A stretch of 64,000 bases of DNA, from assembly GCF_021233355.1 (NCBI RefSeq), contig NZ_CP089507.1, positions 1,488,001-1,552,000 of the forward strand. The letters are read 5' to 3'. A model generated the notes under the pieces. The model did not search any database. It had not been told where the DNA came from and was given only the letters and a program-made list of their open reading frames with translations. Positions 1 through 7,737 of the stretch are shown one piece after another (the stretch's first letter is position 1; each line of letters opens with the position of its first letter). This stretch comes from Luteimonas fraxinea (GTDB lineage Bacteria > Pseudomonadota > Gammaproteobacteria > Xanthomonadales > Xanthomonadaceae). A program made the position numbers and the translations under genes.

Positions 1-732
1 ACCAACGTGGTAGAGCGGCGAGGAGGACGGCAGTAGATCGCTGAGACGGTATCCGATCTGCCGGATGATCGATTCCATTGGGGCCAAACCAACGGCCTGG
101 ACTACCCGGTTTGCGCTCTGGATATCCAAGATGTCAAAAATGCAGAACCAGTGCATTCCTGCATCGGCCCTCGTACGCTGCATGTCTACGAGGTCGCCCA
201 CCAGCTGCTGCCGGTTAGGCAGCCCAGTCATCGGGTCTCGTCGTCCGATGGAACGCAAAAGGGATATTTGGCCCACCACTAAACGCGCAAACGAACATAA
301 CTTGTCGCGCTCGTCGTCCGTGAGTGCGCGTGGCACGTGATCAATCAGACAGATGGTCCCAATTGCATGGCCAGACGAAATCATTAGCGGCGCGCCTGCG
401 TAGAAGCGCATCTTGGGCGAGCCCGTGACCAGGCGGTTGCTTCGGAATCGCTCGTCGAGCGAGAGATCTTCCACCTCGAAAACATCCTGCTGCTCAATGG
501 CATGCGCGCAAATCGATGCTTCAAGCTCGGTGCGCTCAAGGAGCGTGCCTGCAGCAGAAATAAACCGTTGCTCTGCTTCTTCAACAATCGATATCAAAGC
601 GATGGGGACCCGGAAGGCGTAGGCAGCCAGCTCTGTGATGCGATCAAGATCAGGGCTCCCTGCCAGAGACAGCAGGTCGAGGCTGCGAATCAAGGCCAGC
701 CGGTCTGCATCGTGCTTCAAAGTCTTGACCAT
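1..732 (-). CDS. GAF-GGDEF protein, 3' end cut by window edge
   Basis: The reading frame starts at an ATG at 732 with an AGGA ribosome site about 8 bases upstream and stays open to the window edge (244 codons seen). The first ~150 residues look like a GAF sensor domain (segments such as PIALISIVEE, APLMISSGHAIGTICLID). Near residue 165 comes RRDPMTGLPNRQQL, the typical opening of a GGDEF domain. The GG(D/E)EF signature itself would lie beyond position 1, so whether it is an active diguanylate cyclase cannot be judged. It probably makes or senses cyclic di-GMP in response to a small ligand. It is divergent from the EAL gene at 1098, which fits a local c-di-GMP group. Confidence 0.8.
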   Translation of the reverse strand, partial: MVKTLKHDADRLALIRSLDLLSLAGSPDLDRITELAAYAFRVPIALISIVEEAEQRFISAAGTLLERTELEASICAHAIEQQDVFEVEDLSLDERFRSNRLVTGSPKMRFYAGAPLMISSGHAIGTICLIDHVPRALTDDERDKLCSFARLVVGQISLLRSIGRRDPMTGLPNRQQLVGDLVDMQRTRADAGMHWFCIFDILDIQSANRVVQAVGLAPMESIIRQIGYRLSDLLPSSSPLYHVG

Positions 733-1097
733 GCGTCCTCCAGCGCCCCTCTGACAAGCTACTCCTCGAATGTCCACGGCCCATGACGAAGTGGCCGCCG
801 CTGAGGCGATCTTTCGTGAAAAATTCGCAAATCGAGCCGCCGCTTCTTCTGCGTACAGCTCCACCGCGCTGTTCTGCCTTAGCCGGCCCGGGGCTCGATC
901 TTAGGGCGCGTTGGCAACGCGAGTCGAAGGCGGCCACTGGGTCATCGCGGGCAGCACTAGGCCCACAATCAAACGCACGCGCGATCTGCAAGCTCCAACA
1001 GCCCTCGACCCCACTAAACGACACATTGCCGCAGCGTCACACGACCTTGCGAATCGATTACATTTGCGTCCTCACGCGAACGTAGCCGAGGCGGCTC
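733..1097. other. Intergenic region between divergent GGDEF and EAL genes
   Basis: This 365-base gap must hold the promoters of the two divergent c-di-GMP genes. A 44-codon open frame at 770-904 on the + strand has reasonable amino-acid content (AAAEAIFREKFANRAAASS) but no ribosome site, so I do not call it a gene. No convincing hairpin or repeat was seen. Confidence 0.4.
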
Positions 1098-1892
1098 GTG
1101 CACCTGCAAAGACTTCTCACTCAGTTTCCAGATCCTGCCCCGTGCAAAGCTTGCGCCACCGGTGAACAGCTCGACTTCGATATCCGGATGGCGTTTCAAC
1201 CGATTGTGGACGCGCGAGACCGCTCCATTTTCGGTTATGAAGCCCTAGTCCGATCAGCCATGGGAGGTGGCGCTGGCGAGGTCATCGCCCGAGTGACGCC
1301 AGACCAACTTTATCGGTTTGATCAGACATGCCGAGTGAAAGCTATCGAGACCGCCGCGCGGCTCGGACTACAGCAGCGCTTATCGATCAACTTCTTTCCA
1401 AACGCGGTCTATGAGCCCGCAGCGTGCATCCGTTTGACTTTGGCGGCCGCGCAGGCATTCGGCTTCCCCACAAACATGCTTGTGTTCGAAACGGCCGAAT
1501 CCGAGCGGGTGCGAAGCCACGATCACCTGACAAAGATCTTTCGAGACTACCGGAGCCGCGGATTCATGACGGCGATTGACGATTTCGGGGCCGGTTATGC
1601 CGGCCTGAGTCTCTTGGCCGATTTCCAACCTGACTTACTGAAGCTGGATATGGCGCTGGTTCGGAACGTTCACGTAGACGCAAATCGTGTGGCCATCATC
1701 CGGGGCATCGTCCAGATGTCTGAAGCTCTTGGCAGCACCGTCTTGGCGGAGGGCGTGGAACAGGTCGAAGAGTATCTTCAATTACGCGAGCTAGGCGTGC
1801 CTTTGTTCCAAGGCTATCTGTTCGGTAAGCCTCGGTTGGAAGTATTGGAAGGGGTCAGCGAAGAACTTTGGAATCGCTTGGATGCTCGATGA
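1098..1892 (+). CDS. EAL-domain cyclic-di-GMP phosphodiesterase
   Basis: A 264-residue protein read from a GTG start. It is almost entirely an EAL domain, which hydrolyses cyclic di-GMP to pGpG. The expected catalytic residues are visible: EAL at 48-50 in FGYEALVR, Asn98, Glu131, the Asp pair 161-162 in AIDDFGAGYAG, Lys182, Glu218 in LAEGVE, and Gln238 in FQGYLFGKP. The enzyme is therefore probably active. There is no membrane segment or classical sensor domain, only a short N-terminal stretch with CKAC (residues 16-19). It sits between a GAF-GGDEF gene and an OmpR-type regulator, so it likely counterbalances local diguanylate cyclases. Start choice is moderate because the ribosome site is weak. 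Confidence 0.88.
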   Translation: MHLQRLLTQFPDPAPCKACATGEQLDFDIRMAFQPIVDARDRSIFGYEALVRSAMGGGAGEVIARVTPDQLYRFDQTCRVKAIETAARLGLQQRLSINFFPNAVYEPAACIRLTLAAAQAFGFPTNMLVFETAESERVRSHDHLTKIFRDYRSRGFMTAIDDFGAGYAGLSLLADFQPDLLKLDMALVRNVHVDANRVAIIRGIVQMSEALGSTVLAEGVEQVEEYLQLRELGVPLFQGYLFGKPRLEVLEGVSEELWNRLDAR

Positions 1893-1917
1893 CCCGATTG
1901 CATGCGACCTGTAAAAC

Positions 1918-2640
1918 CTAGGCACCTCGAATTCCTTCACCAGCCCGCGGGGCGCGAAACCGCATACCTGCGCCCGGCAGTGTCTCGATAAGAGGCTCGT
2001 CGAATCCCGCGTTCAGATGCTTTCGAAGTTGATAGATATGACTCCGAAGGGAATCCGATTCGGGCAAATGCGCTCCCCAGATTTCAACCAAAAGTTCTTG
2101 CCGCGTTAGCGCCCGGGGATGCGCCCGCATTAGGGCGAGCAGGATCGCCATGCCCGTCGGCAGAACTCTGACGAGCTTGCCATCCCGCGTGACTTCCCCA
2201 CACCATGGATCGACCCTGACACCGTCGAGTTCAACCGCTTCAGGCGCGACCTCCTTCCGCGTCCTGCGCGTTAGCGCTTCGATCCTCGCTATGAGCTCAT
2301 CTGGCCAGAAGGGTTTGACCACGTAGTCGTCCGCTCCAGCTTCCAAGCCTGCGACCTTGGTTTCTATGCTGTCGCGCGCCGTGAGCATGACGATCGGCGT
2401 GGAAGCGTTAGAAGTATCTCTAAGCCTGCGGCACACCGTGATCCCACACATCCCGGGCATGTCGATGTCAAGTAGAATCGCGTCAAACCGCTGCTCCGTG
2501 GCCAAGTTCAGCGCGTCAGAGCCACTGGCTGCGTAGTCGACCGCGATGCCTTTTTTTTCCAACCAGTCGGTGGTCAATGCGGCCAATCGCGCGTCGTCGT
2601 CGACAAGCAAGACCGTGGTTCGCCGGTGCGGAATGCTCAT
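1918..2640 (-). CDS. OmpR/PhoB-family response regulator
   Basis: A 240-residue DNA-binding response regulator. The receiver domain (about 8-125) has the acidic cluster VDDD, phospho-acceptor Asp58 in LLDIDMPG, and Lys109 in VVKPF. The second half is a winged helix of the Trans_Reg_C type (LTRQELLVEIWG, then the recognition-helix segment SLRSHIYQLRKHL). I chose the ATG at 2640 over an upstream in-frame start at 2715 because the receiver fold begins directly after it. No histidine kinase is adjacent, so it is an orphan here. It lies tail to tail with the EAL gene (25 bases apart) and may be part of the same c-di-GMP signalling set, which is inference. Confidence 0.87.
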   Translation of the reverse strand: MSIPHRRTTVLLVDDDARLAALTTDWLEKKGIAVDYAASGSDALNLATEQRFDAILLDIDMPGMCGITVCRRLRDTSNASTPIVMLTARDSIETKVAGLEAGADDYVVKPFWPDELIARIEALTRRTRKEVAPEAVELDGVRVDPWCGEVTRDGKLVRVLPTGMAILLALMRAHPRALTRQELLVEIWGAHLPESDSLRSHIYQLRKHLNAGFDEPLIETLPGAGMRFRAPRAGEGIRGA

Positions 2641-2899
2641 CTTGGGGCAGACAGTAGTGTAGAAGCCGATATGAATAGGGTCGGCACCGTCTAAAGACAG
2701 TGAAGACAGAAACATCGAACAACGCCTACCTGGCGCTGCCGATCTGACGGCTACCGCGACTGGCGGTTGCTGAGCCCAATCGGACTCGCACTACTGCTCC
2801 AGCCGAAGCTGCTCAAGATGACGGACTCACCTCTCTCATCCTTCAGGGGCCTACATATACATACCCGTCTGGATTTGGACGCCCTTTCAGGACGATTTC

Positions 2900-3859
2900 A
2901 TGTTGAACAGGTTGCAGGTCAGCCACCGCCTCGCCATCGTTACCTTCATGGGTGCAATGATCGCCCTTGCAACCGCGGGCTTCTCAGTCTTCCGGATTTT
3001 GCAGCAGAACTACGTGCAGGCGTTCATCGATGCATCAGTGACCATCATGACGCTCGCGATTGTTCGCTGGGCGTGGGCGCCAGGACGCGCTGAGGTCGCG
3101 GGTTCGCTCATGTGCTTAGTCAACACAGTTTTCTGCTGTGCGGTGCTCTATCGAGTTGGCCTCGACTCGCACGGATGGATCTACCTCGCGCTTATGTCCT
3201 CCTTCTATCTTGCACCGGTCAAGGTCGCTGTCGCGTGCTCGTTGGTTCTGATTGGTTTTGGCGCTCTTTCTTTGAGCGGGGATTCCAGCGTCTACCTCTA
3301 CACAACACTGACGACCTGGTGCCTGATCTTTTTGTTCTCACTGTTCTTTTCGGTGCAGATACGAGACCACAGCGGCTTTTTACATAGTCTCGCTTCGCTC
3401 GACCCCCTTACTCAACTACCCAATCGTCGTGCCATGGAGACCGACTTGGTTCAGGCTGTGAGCCGAAAAAGCTCGGCCATTGGCATGCTCATCCTCGATC
3501 TCGATCGATTCAAGTCCGTCAACGATACCCATGGCCATGCTGCCGGCGATGTGGTGCTCAAGCAGGTGGCTCATGTTCTTCAAAACCAGCTTCGCGAGCG
3601 AGATCAGGTTTATCGATTTGGCGGCGAAGAATTCGTCATGGTCCTACCCATCGGTTCAATCGACGCCCTGGAGAGCGCGGCGGAGCGCATGCGACGCGTG
3701 GTCGCGGAACAGTCGTCAAGCCCGTCAGGCCCAATGACTGTATCGGTCGGCGCCGCCCTCTTTGACGGTGAGAAGGACTGGCAAGACTGGTTCGCCAAAG
3801 CGGATGCGGCGCTCTACGAAGCAAAGAAACAAGGCGGCAACCGAATACGGCTGGGTTAG
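2900..3859 (+). CDS. Membrane-bound diguanylate cyclase (GGDEF)
   Basis: A 319-residue protein. Residues 1-155 form about five or six hydrophobic segments with no recognised sensor fold. Residues 165-319 are a GGDEF domain that makes cyclic di-GMP from two GTP. The active-site motif is GGEEF (241-245), and a product-inhibition I-site RERD lies exactly five residues before it (232-235). It should therefore be active and feedback inhibited. It starts at ATG 2900 in the inner membrane class and ends with the usual DAALYEAKKQGGNRI tail. With the flanking EAL and GAF-GGDEF genes it forms a c-di-GMP cluster. Confidence 0.9.
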   Translation: MLNRLQVSHRLAIVTFMGAMIALATAGFSVFRILQQNYVQAFIDASVTIMTLAIVRWAWAPGRAEVAGSLMCLVNTVFCCAVLYRVGLDSHGWIYLALMSSFYLAPVKVAVACSLVLIGFGALSLSGDSSVYLYTTLTTWCLIFLFSLFFSVQIRDHSGFLHSLASLDPLTQLPNRRAMETDLVQAVSRKSSAIGMLILDLDRFKSVNDTHGHAAGDVVLKQVAHVLQNQLRERDQVYRFGGEEFVMVLPIGSIDALESAAERMRRVVAEQSSSPSGPMTVSVGAALFDGEKDWQDWFAKADAALYEAKKQGGNRIRLG

Positions 3860-4011
3860 CAACCTCCTGAGTTTCTGCTAGAGGCCGTCCACTTCTGACC
3901 CCCTCCGATATCAGGCCCATTGTTGGCCGAACTGAAGATGACGGCACAACCCTCTAGCCTCGATAATGTGCTCTATCGAACACAAGATCCTATGCGTTCA
4001 AGGAGGCGGCT

Positions 4012-4680
4012 TTGGGAATTGAGGTGCCCCGAATTGCTTGGGTCGGCACGGCACTGCTGGCGTTCACCGCGGGCATGGTGAACGTGGTGGGCTACTTGGG
4101 CTTCGAGCATCAAGCGCTGAGCCACCTAACCGGAACAGCCTCCCTTCAGAGCATTGCGATCGCCAACCAAGAATGGGGCGTCGCGGGGATCCTCCTTGCA
4201 GTCATGGCAAGCTTTTTTGGTGGAGCGTTCCTCGGGGGACTGGTGCTTAAGGACAAGGCGCTTTCGGAAGCTTACGTGCTGACTCTCGGCATCGAAGGCG
4301 TGCTGCTCCTTTTAGCCAGCTATCTGCTCACACGCCAACATGGTTTAGGAGCCAGCTTGGCGGCTGCGGCATGCGGTCTTCAGAACGCCATGACGTCTTT
4401 CTATAGTGGATCGGCGATCCGTAGCACGCACCTCACAGGTTTTTTCACTGACCTGGGACTGGTAGTTGGGCAGACGGTGCGAGGGGATCGCCTTCCGCGC
4501 AAACGTTTTAGCCTCATGCTGCTCGTGCTCGGCACGTTCTCGCTGGGAGGGATCCTCGCGGCCAAGCTGTTTCAGGTCATGGGGTTTGCCGCACTGACAG
4601 TTCCGTCGCTCGTTGTGTTCGGAGCGGCACTTGGGCTTGCGGCCCATCAACGTCAACGCCGAGATCCAGCAGATTCTTGA
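4012..4680 (+). CDS. DUF1275 (YoaK-like) membrane protein
   Basis: A 222-residue protein with about six hydrophobic segments. It matches the DUF1275/YoaK family by its opening (TAGMVNVVGYLGF), the HLTGTAS segment and the central QNAMTSFYSGSAIRSTHLTG. Family function is not firmly established; transport has been suggested. The start is TTG, chosen because a strong AAGGAGG ribosome site stands 5 bases before it and no better start exists. It is preceded by a 150-base gap after the diguanylate cyclase and seems to be a single-gene unit. Confidence 0.85.
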   Translation: MGIEVPRIAWVGTALLAFTAGMVNVVGYLGFEHQALSHLTGTASLQSIAIANQEWGVAGILLAVMASFFGGAFLGGLVLKDKALSEAYVLTLGIEGVLLLLASYLLTRQHGLGASLAAAACGLQNAMTSFYSGSAIRSTHLTGFFTDLGLVVGQTVRGDRLPRKRFSLMLLVLGTFSLGGILAAKLFQVMGFAALTVPSLVVFGAALGLAAHQRQRRDPADS

Positions 4681-4701
4681 CCCGTTGGGAGGTCGGACGC
4701 T

Positions 4702-4950
4702 TCAGGGATTGGACGCAGGCTCCACGACAAGTTCGGTGCCTTCGAAGTAGTAAGGGATTCCCAGCACGTGAAGGGGCACCTCAGGCCGACGAAACCCCCC
4801 GGCTGTCAGCGACAGTGCAAGTCGGATTTCGTCAGCAAGTGCTTCGGGGAACAGGACCCTACGGGGCTTTTCGCCTACCGCCAGCATGCCCATGATCGTT
4901 GTAGAGGCCTGCGCTAACGCCTCTGCCGCATTGGTCGCTTGATGCCCCAT
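4702..4950 (-). CDS. Small hypothetical protein
   Basis: An 82-residue open frame read from ATG 4950, supported by AAGGAG seven bases upstream. The sequence begins MGHQATNAAEALAQASTT and contains a mixed basic/hydrophobic segment (EALADEIRLALSLTAGG) followed by VPLHVLGIPYYFEG. No motif was recognised. It is convergent with the DUF1275 gene. The good ribosome site and ordinary amino-acid content make it more likely real than not. Confidence 0.5.
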   Translation of the reverse strand: MGHQATNAAEALAQASTTIMGMLAVGEKPRRVLFPEALADEIRLALSLTAGGFRRPEVPLHVLGIPYYFEGTELVVEPASNP

Positions 4951-5129
4951 GTCACTCCTTCGTGGTCGATGAGGCCATTCTCTCACGCCTATACCAGTCC
5001 CAGCAGGGGCGCGGCGCGGGGCGCGCCTGCATGCGGGGAATAGAGTGTTCGTCAGAACTGAGGTGGCGTGCATTGCAGCGCAAACATCGACATGCCGCCA
5101 TTCGGCATTTGCTCCCGGTCACAATCGCC

Positions 5130-5389
5130 ATGCCCGAAATTAGGAGAATTCCCGGCACACCATTCCCCACTGGAGCCGTGATGGCGACTGCCAGGAATCA
5201 CGTGTGTTTGCTCTGACAGATTTCCTCGCGCGCAGTGGTGCGGTGAGGGATGACCGCTGGGCCTCTTCTTTTCGTGTCTGGTGCGCCATGCAGCAACCCG
5301 CCCACACGGGTTACACGCTTCGTTCGCTGGGTCATGTGGGTGGCATCGAGATGGTGGAACTCACCAGAACCATGCCGATGTCCTCGTGA
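5130..5389 (+). pseudogene. Small ORF related to the one at 5936, probably frameshifted
   Basis: From the GTG at 5204 a 61-residue frame reads VFALTDFLARS...FRVWC...GIEMVELTR. The ORF at 5936-6231 reads LFALGDFLNRS...FRRWC...GIEMVLLTR, so the two are related. Homology continues upstream of 5204 (IPHW here, VPYW there), but in this copy that part meets a TAG at 5141. One extra base in the CCCC run at 5164-5167 would join it to the ATG at 5130. I therefore read it as a short gene of about 86 codons broken by one base, or a consensus error. Function is unknown; neither protein matches a family I know. Confidence 0.45.
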
Positions 5390-5459
5390 GCGAAGGACTC
5401 AGAGACGTGAAGGCTGAGAATGGGATCAGCTGTCCCGGACTCGATAGGCCCGGCCGTCG

Positions 5460-5621
5460 CTAAAGGCGTCGGGACTGAACCGGCGCGTGGTGCAGCCGCA
5501 ACGCGTCAAAAAGGTCGCGCCCCGCCCGCGTCAGCCGCGGAAAATCTGCATGGGCCAGCCCTGCTTTCGCAAGCGTTTCGTAAAGGGGCTCTTCCGTCGG
5601 CGCCAGCCCCTCATCAAGCAT
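5460..5621 (-). CDS. Possible short ORF or gene tail of unknown function
   Basis: A 53-codon frame beginning at ATG 5621 and ending with TAG at 5460. Its composition is protein-like (MLDEGLAPTEEPLYETLAKA, then FPRLTRAGRDLFDALRLHH), more so than any other frame here. A TGA lies just upstream, so it is either a very small protein or the end of a decayed gene whose upstream part would lie near 5640-5930 in another frame. No family was recognised. Confidence 0.3.
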   Translation of the reverse strand: MLDEGLAPTEEPLYETLAKAGLAHADFPRLTRAGRDLFDALRLHHAPVQSRRL

Positions 5622-5935
5622 CGCCAACGCATTGAACAGAGCTATTCAAGAACGGGCATGCAGGGCACAGAAGGTTGAAGGCGCGGAACGATGCCACGCT
5701 CGATGATCGCAGACAAGCCCGAAATATTCTTGAGTTCACATCGCGTACGAAGCGCATGGACAGCGTGTTCCCTCAGCCCGTGGCTAATGCCATCAGGGCG
5801 CCCAGCGGCAGTGCCAACGTTCGCTCCCAACTGCAGCATCGTCTTCGGGAGGTGTGTCCCACCGCACAGGCGCCACGCTGCTCTGAGCGTAGTATTGCTT
5901 ATTCGCCGCAAGGCTAGGCACATGGAGAGTCGCAC
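5622..5935. other. Stretch without a convincing gene
   Basis: Open frames exist on both strands (for instance a 97-codon frame on the minus strand ending at 5642), but none shows a ribosome site, a domain or credible composition. It may be decayed sequence linked to the short frame at 5460-5621, and it carries the promoter of the ORF at 5936. Confidence 0.35.
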
Positions 5936-6231
5936 ATGGCTAGTGCTGCGGCGCCTTCGCCGAAAAAAAATCGCCGAACTTTGATTGGATCTTCGACGTT
6001 CCTTACTGGGAGGAGTCTGAGAACGTTGACTCCTGCTTGTTCGCGCTTGGCGACTTCCTCAATCGAAGCAATCTGCCGACTGACCAAGCCTGGCATGCCC
6101 GCTTCCGTCGCTGGTGTCGGACGTGCAGCAAACAGACCGTCGAACTCTACGATGCTCGCACCACCGAACCGCTTTGCGGAATCGAAATGGTGCTGCTCAC
6201 CCGCAGACGCGCTAGCTCAGCGTCCATCTGA
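5936..6231 (+). CDS. Small protein with an A8 slippery tract (paralogue of the ORF at 5204)
   Basis: The ATG at 5936 has GGAGAG about nine bases upstream. The opening frame (MASAAAPSPKK) reaches a run of eight A residues near 5962-5969. Moving to the -1 frame there gives a continuous ~98-residue protein: FDWIFDVPYWEESE, then LFALGDFLNRS, HARFRRWCRTC and GIEMVLLTRR. That distal part is clearly similar to the ORF at 5204-5389, which supports it as real coding sequence. Either the A-run slips during expression, as at known A-rich -1 slippery sites, or one A has been lost. No known domain; a CxxC-like WCRTC is visible. Confidence 0.5.
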
Positions 6232-6270
6232 AGGGCGCCTGTGATCTCGCGCATGCCCCCTCAAACAGGA

Positions 6271-7035
6271 TCAGTCGCGCGCCGAAATCCCGGCATCCCG
6301 ACGCGCTGTCTTTTTGATGATCAACTTTTCGAGATCGTTTACTTTGATTTGCATCGCAAACGCCTGTGCTGCTGAAAGGCGGCTGACCGACTCGCTGTTG
6401 AGAGGCGCCGCGAATTCGCGAAACGCCTCCAGCGCCTCCTCGACGGTCGCAGAAGAACTTGTGATCAAGTCTGTCATCAGACGCAGCGACTCGAATCGCC
6501 TTTCCACATCCAGAAACGCTGCCTCTTCGATCGCTTCTAGGTTCAAGCTCGCAATAAACTCAACAGTAAGCTTCTTTGCAAAGTCAGAGACCGTCACGGG
6601 GGAGAAATCAAAGTGACAAAGCGTTCCGAACAGTTTCCCTGAAGAGGTGCGAAGTGGATATCCGATATAAGTGCGTTGCACAGACCGCTTCGCATGACCG
6701 AGGACACGGTCATCGGTCAAAGAGTCGTCCACTGAAAAGACGTCTTCAGACTGCCGCACAAACATGCAGTAAGAGTCCCGGACAGGAATCGTGTCCATGA
6801 CCAGATTAAGCAGGTCTTCCTTATCTACAAGGATAAGATTGCGAAGATCGCCGTCGTCGAATCTGAAGATGGCGGTAAACCGACACCCAGCAACCTGGTT
6901 GATCTGCTCCAACGCACTTCGTAGACGTCCATGCTGGACAAGGTAGGAGAGTTGGTCGGCGTTGGCATCAGCGTGGCTCATTGGCCACGCTACCATCACG
7001 TAGCCAGGCTTTTCTGTGCGAAAACGCGCATTCAT
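6271..7035 (-). CDS. GAF-domain protein
   Basis: A 254-residue soluble protein. The middle (about 35-170) has the layout of a GAF domain: EQINQVAGCRFTAIFRFDDG, YCMFVRQSEDVFSVDDSL, YIGYPLRTSSGKLFGTLCHFD. The C-terminal ~80 residues are mostly helical with no output domain such as GGDEF or kinase. It may sense a small molecule and signal by contact with a partner. Start: ATG 7035; a later Met in WPMSHADAN is also possible. It stands alone on the minus strand. Confidence 0.7.
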   Translation of the reverse strand: MNARFRTEKPGYVMVAWPMSHADANADQLSYLVQHGRLRSALEQINQVAGCRFTAIFRFDDGDLRNLILVDKEDLLNLVMDTIPVRDSYCMFVRQSEDVFSVDDSLTDDRVLGHAKRSVQRTYIGYPLRTSSGKLFGTLCHFDFSPVTVSDFAKKLTVEFIASLNLEAIEEAAFLDVERRFESLRLMTDLITSSSATVEEALEAFREFAAPLNSESVSRLSAAQAFAMQIKVNDLEKLIIKKTARRDAGISARD

Positions 7036-7142
7036 CCAAAGATGCCATCAGCGGCCATGGGACGGACAGAGCGGAGCCTCGTGAGGACAGCCGCAGTCTT
7101 GAGCTTTATGCGGAGCGGACGCGACTCAAAGCGCAAAGAGAA

Positions 7143-7172
7143 GGGACGGCCAAGTAGCCGTCCCTATTTTTC
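7143..7172 (+). terminator. Rho-independent terminator
   Basis: A perfect 8-bp stem (GGGACGGC / GCCGTCCC) with a 6-base loop CAAGTA, followed on the + strand by TATTTTTC. The T run is on the + side only, yet the nearest upstream gene (6271-7035) is on the minus strand, so the transcript it ends is not obvious. Confidence 0.7.
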
Positions 7173-7476
7173 GACCTTTAGCGAGCCCGTACCTCACCGG
7201 ATTCGCCTCACAGCCAAACCTCGCCACCTGATCGCGCGGGCCGCATCCATACAGAAGAGCAACGTGCGCTGGCCCGAGGACCGGCGATTGGGGGAACTGA
7301 GGAGGTATTGCCCAAACGCACGCACGTGCTGAGTGCCAAGTTGCCTGTGTAGGGCCGGAGACGCTACCCCTCCATTCCCCTAATGTCTTGTAAGAATTTT
7401 CCTATCCCGCATCCGTTCATCGCTTCCAGCCCGTAGTTCTCTGTCCACACGGGTCCTCAGAAGTCGGTGAGCTGCA
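7173..7476. other. Stretch without a gene
   Basis: About 300 bases after the hairpin hold only short frames of poor composition. Nothing that looks like a promoter or repeat was evident. Confidence 0.4.
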
Positions 7477-7737
7477 GTGGTTTGCCCTACGAACGCCCAG
7501 GATTTTTCTGTAACCCTAGTGCCTCGCCGTACGCTGAAGACCGTCGTTGCCGAGCTGAAGACGCATGTAAAGCGTCAGAAAGCGGTAGGTCGCCGCGAGC
7601 TGGCCTGGAGCGTCAACGTCGGCGCGCTCAGCGACAAGACGCTCGACGAAGCGCTGACTGCGATGGCCCGAATCGGTTGCTTCGGCTCCTGGGAACGCGA
7701 GCTCGGCTTCATCGCTCACTACACTTTGACCTGGTAA
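7477..7737 (+). CDS. Orphan ORF at island boundary, unknown function
   Basis: An 86-codon frame read from ATG 7477. The second half is well formed (VVAELKTHVKRQK, LDEALTAMARIGCFGSWERELGFIAHY), better than the opposite strand, which carries the aberrant tail of the PLD gene. It ends exactly where the base composition changes from about 57% to about 70% GC. It is probably the 3' part of an accessory-element gene. No family recognised. Confidence 0.4.
   Translation: MVCPTNAQDFSVTLVPRRTLKTVVAELKTHVKRQKAVGRRELAWSVNVGALSDKTLDEALTAMARIGCFGSWERELGFIAHYTLTW

Noticed and set aside
5642..5935. 97-codon minus-strand gene
   Set aside because: No ribosome site, implausible composition, and no link to the frame at 5460-5621.
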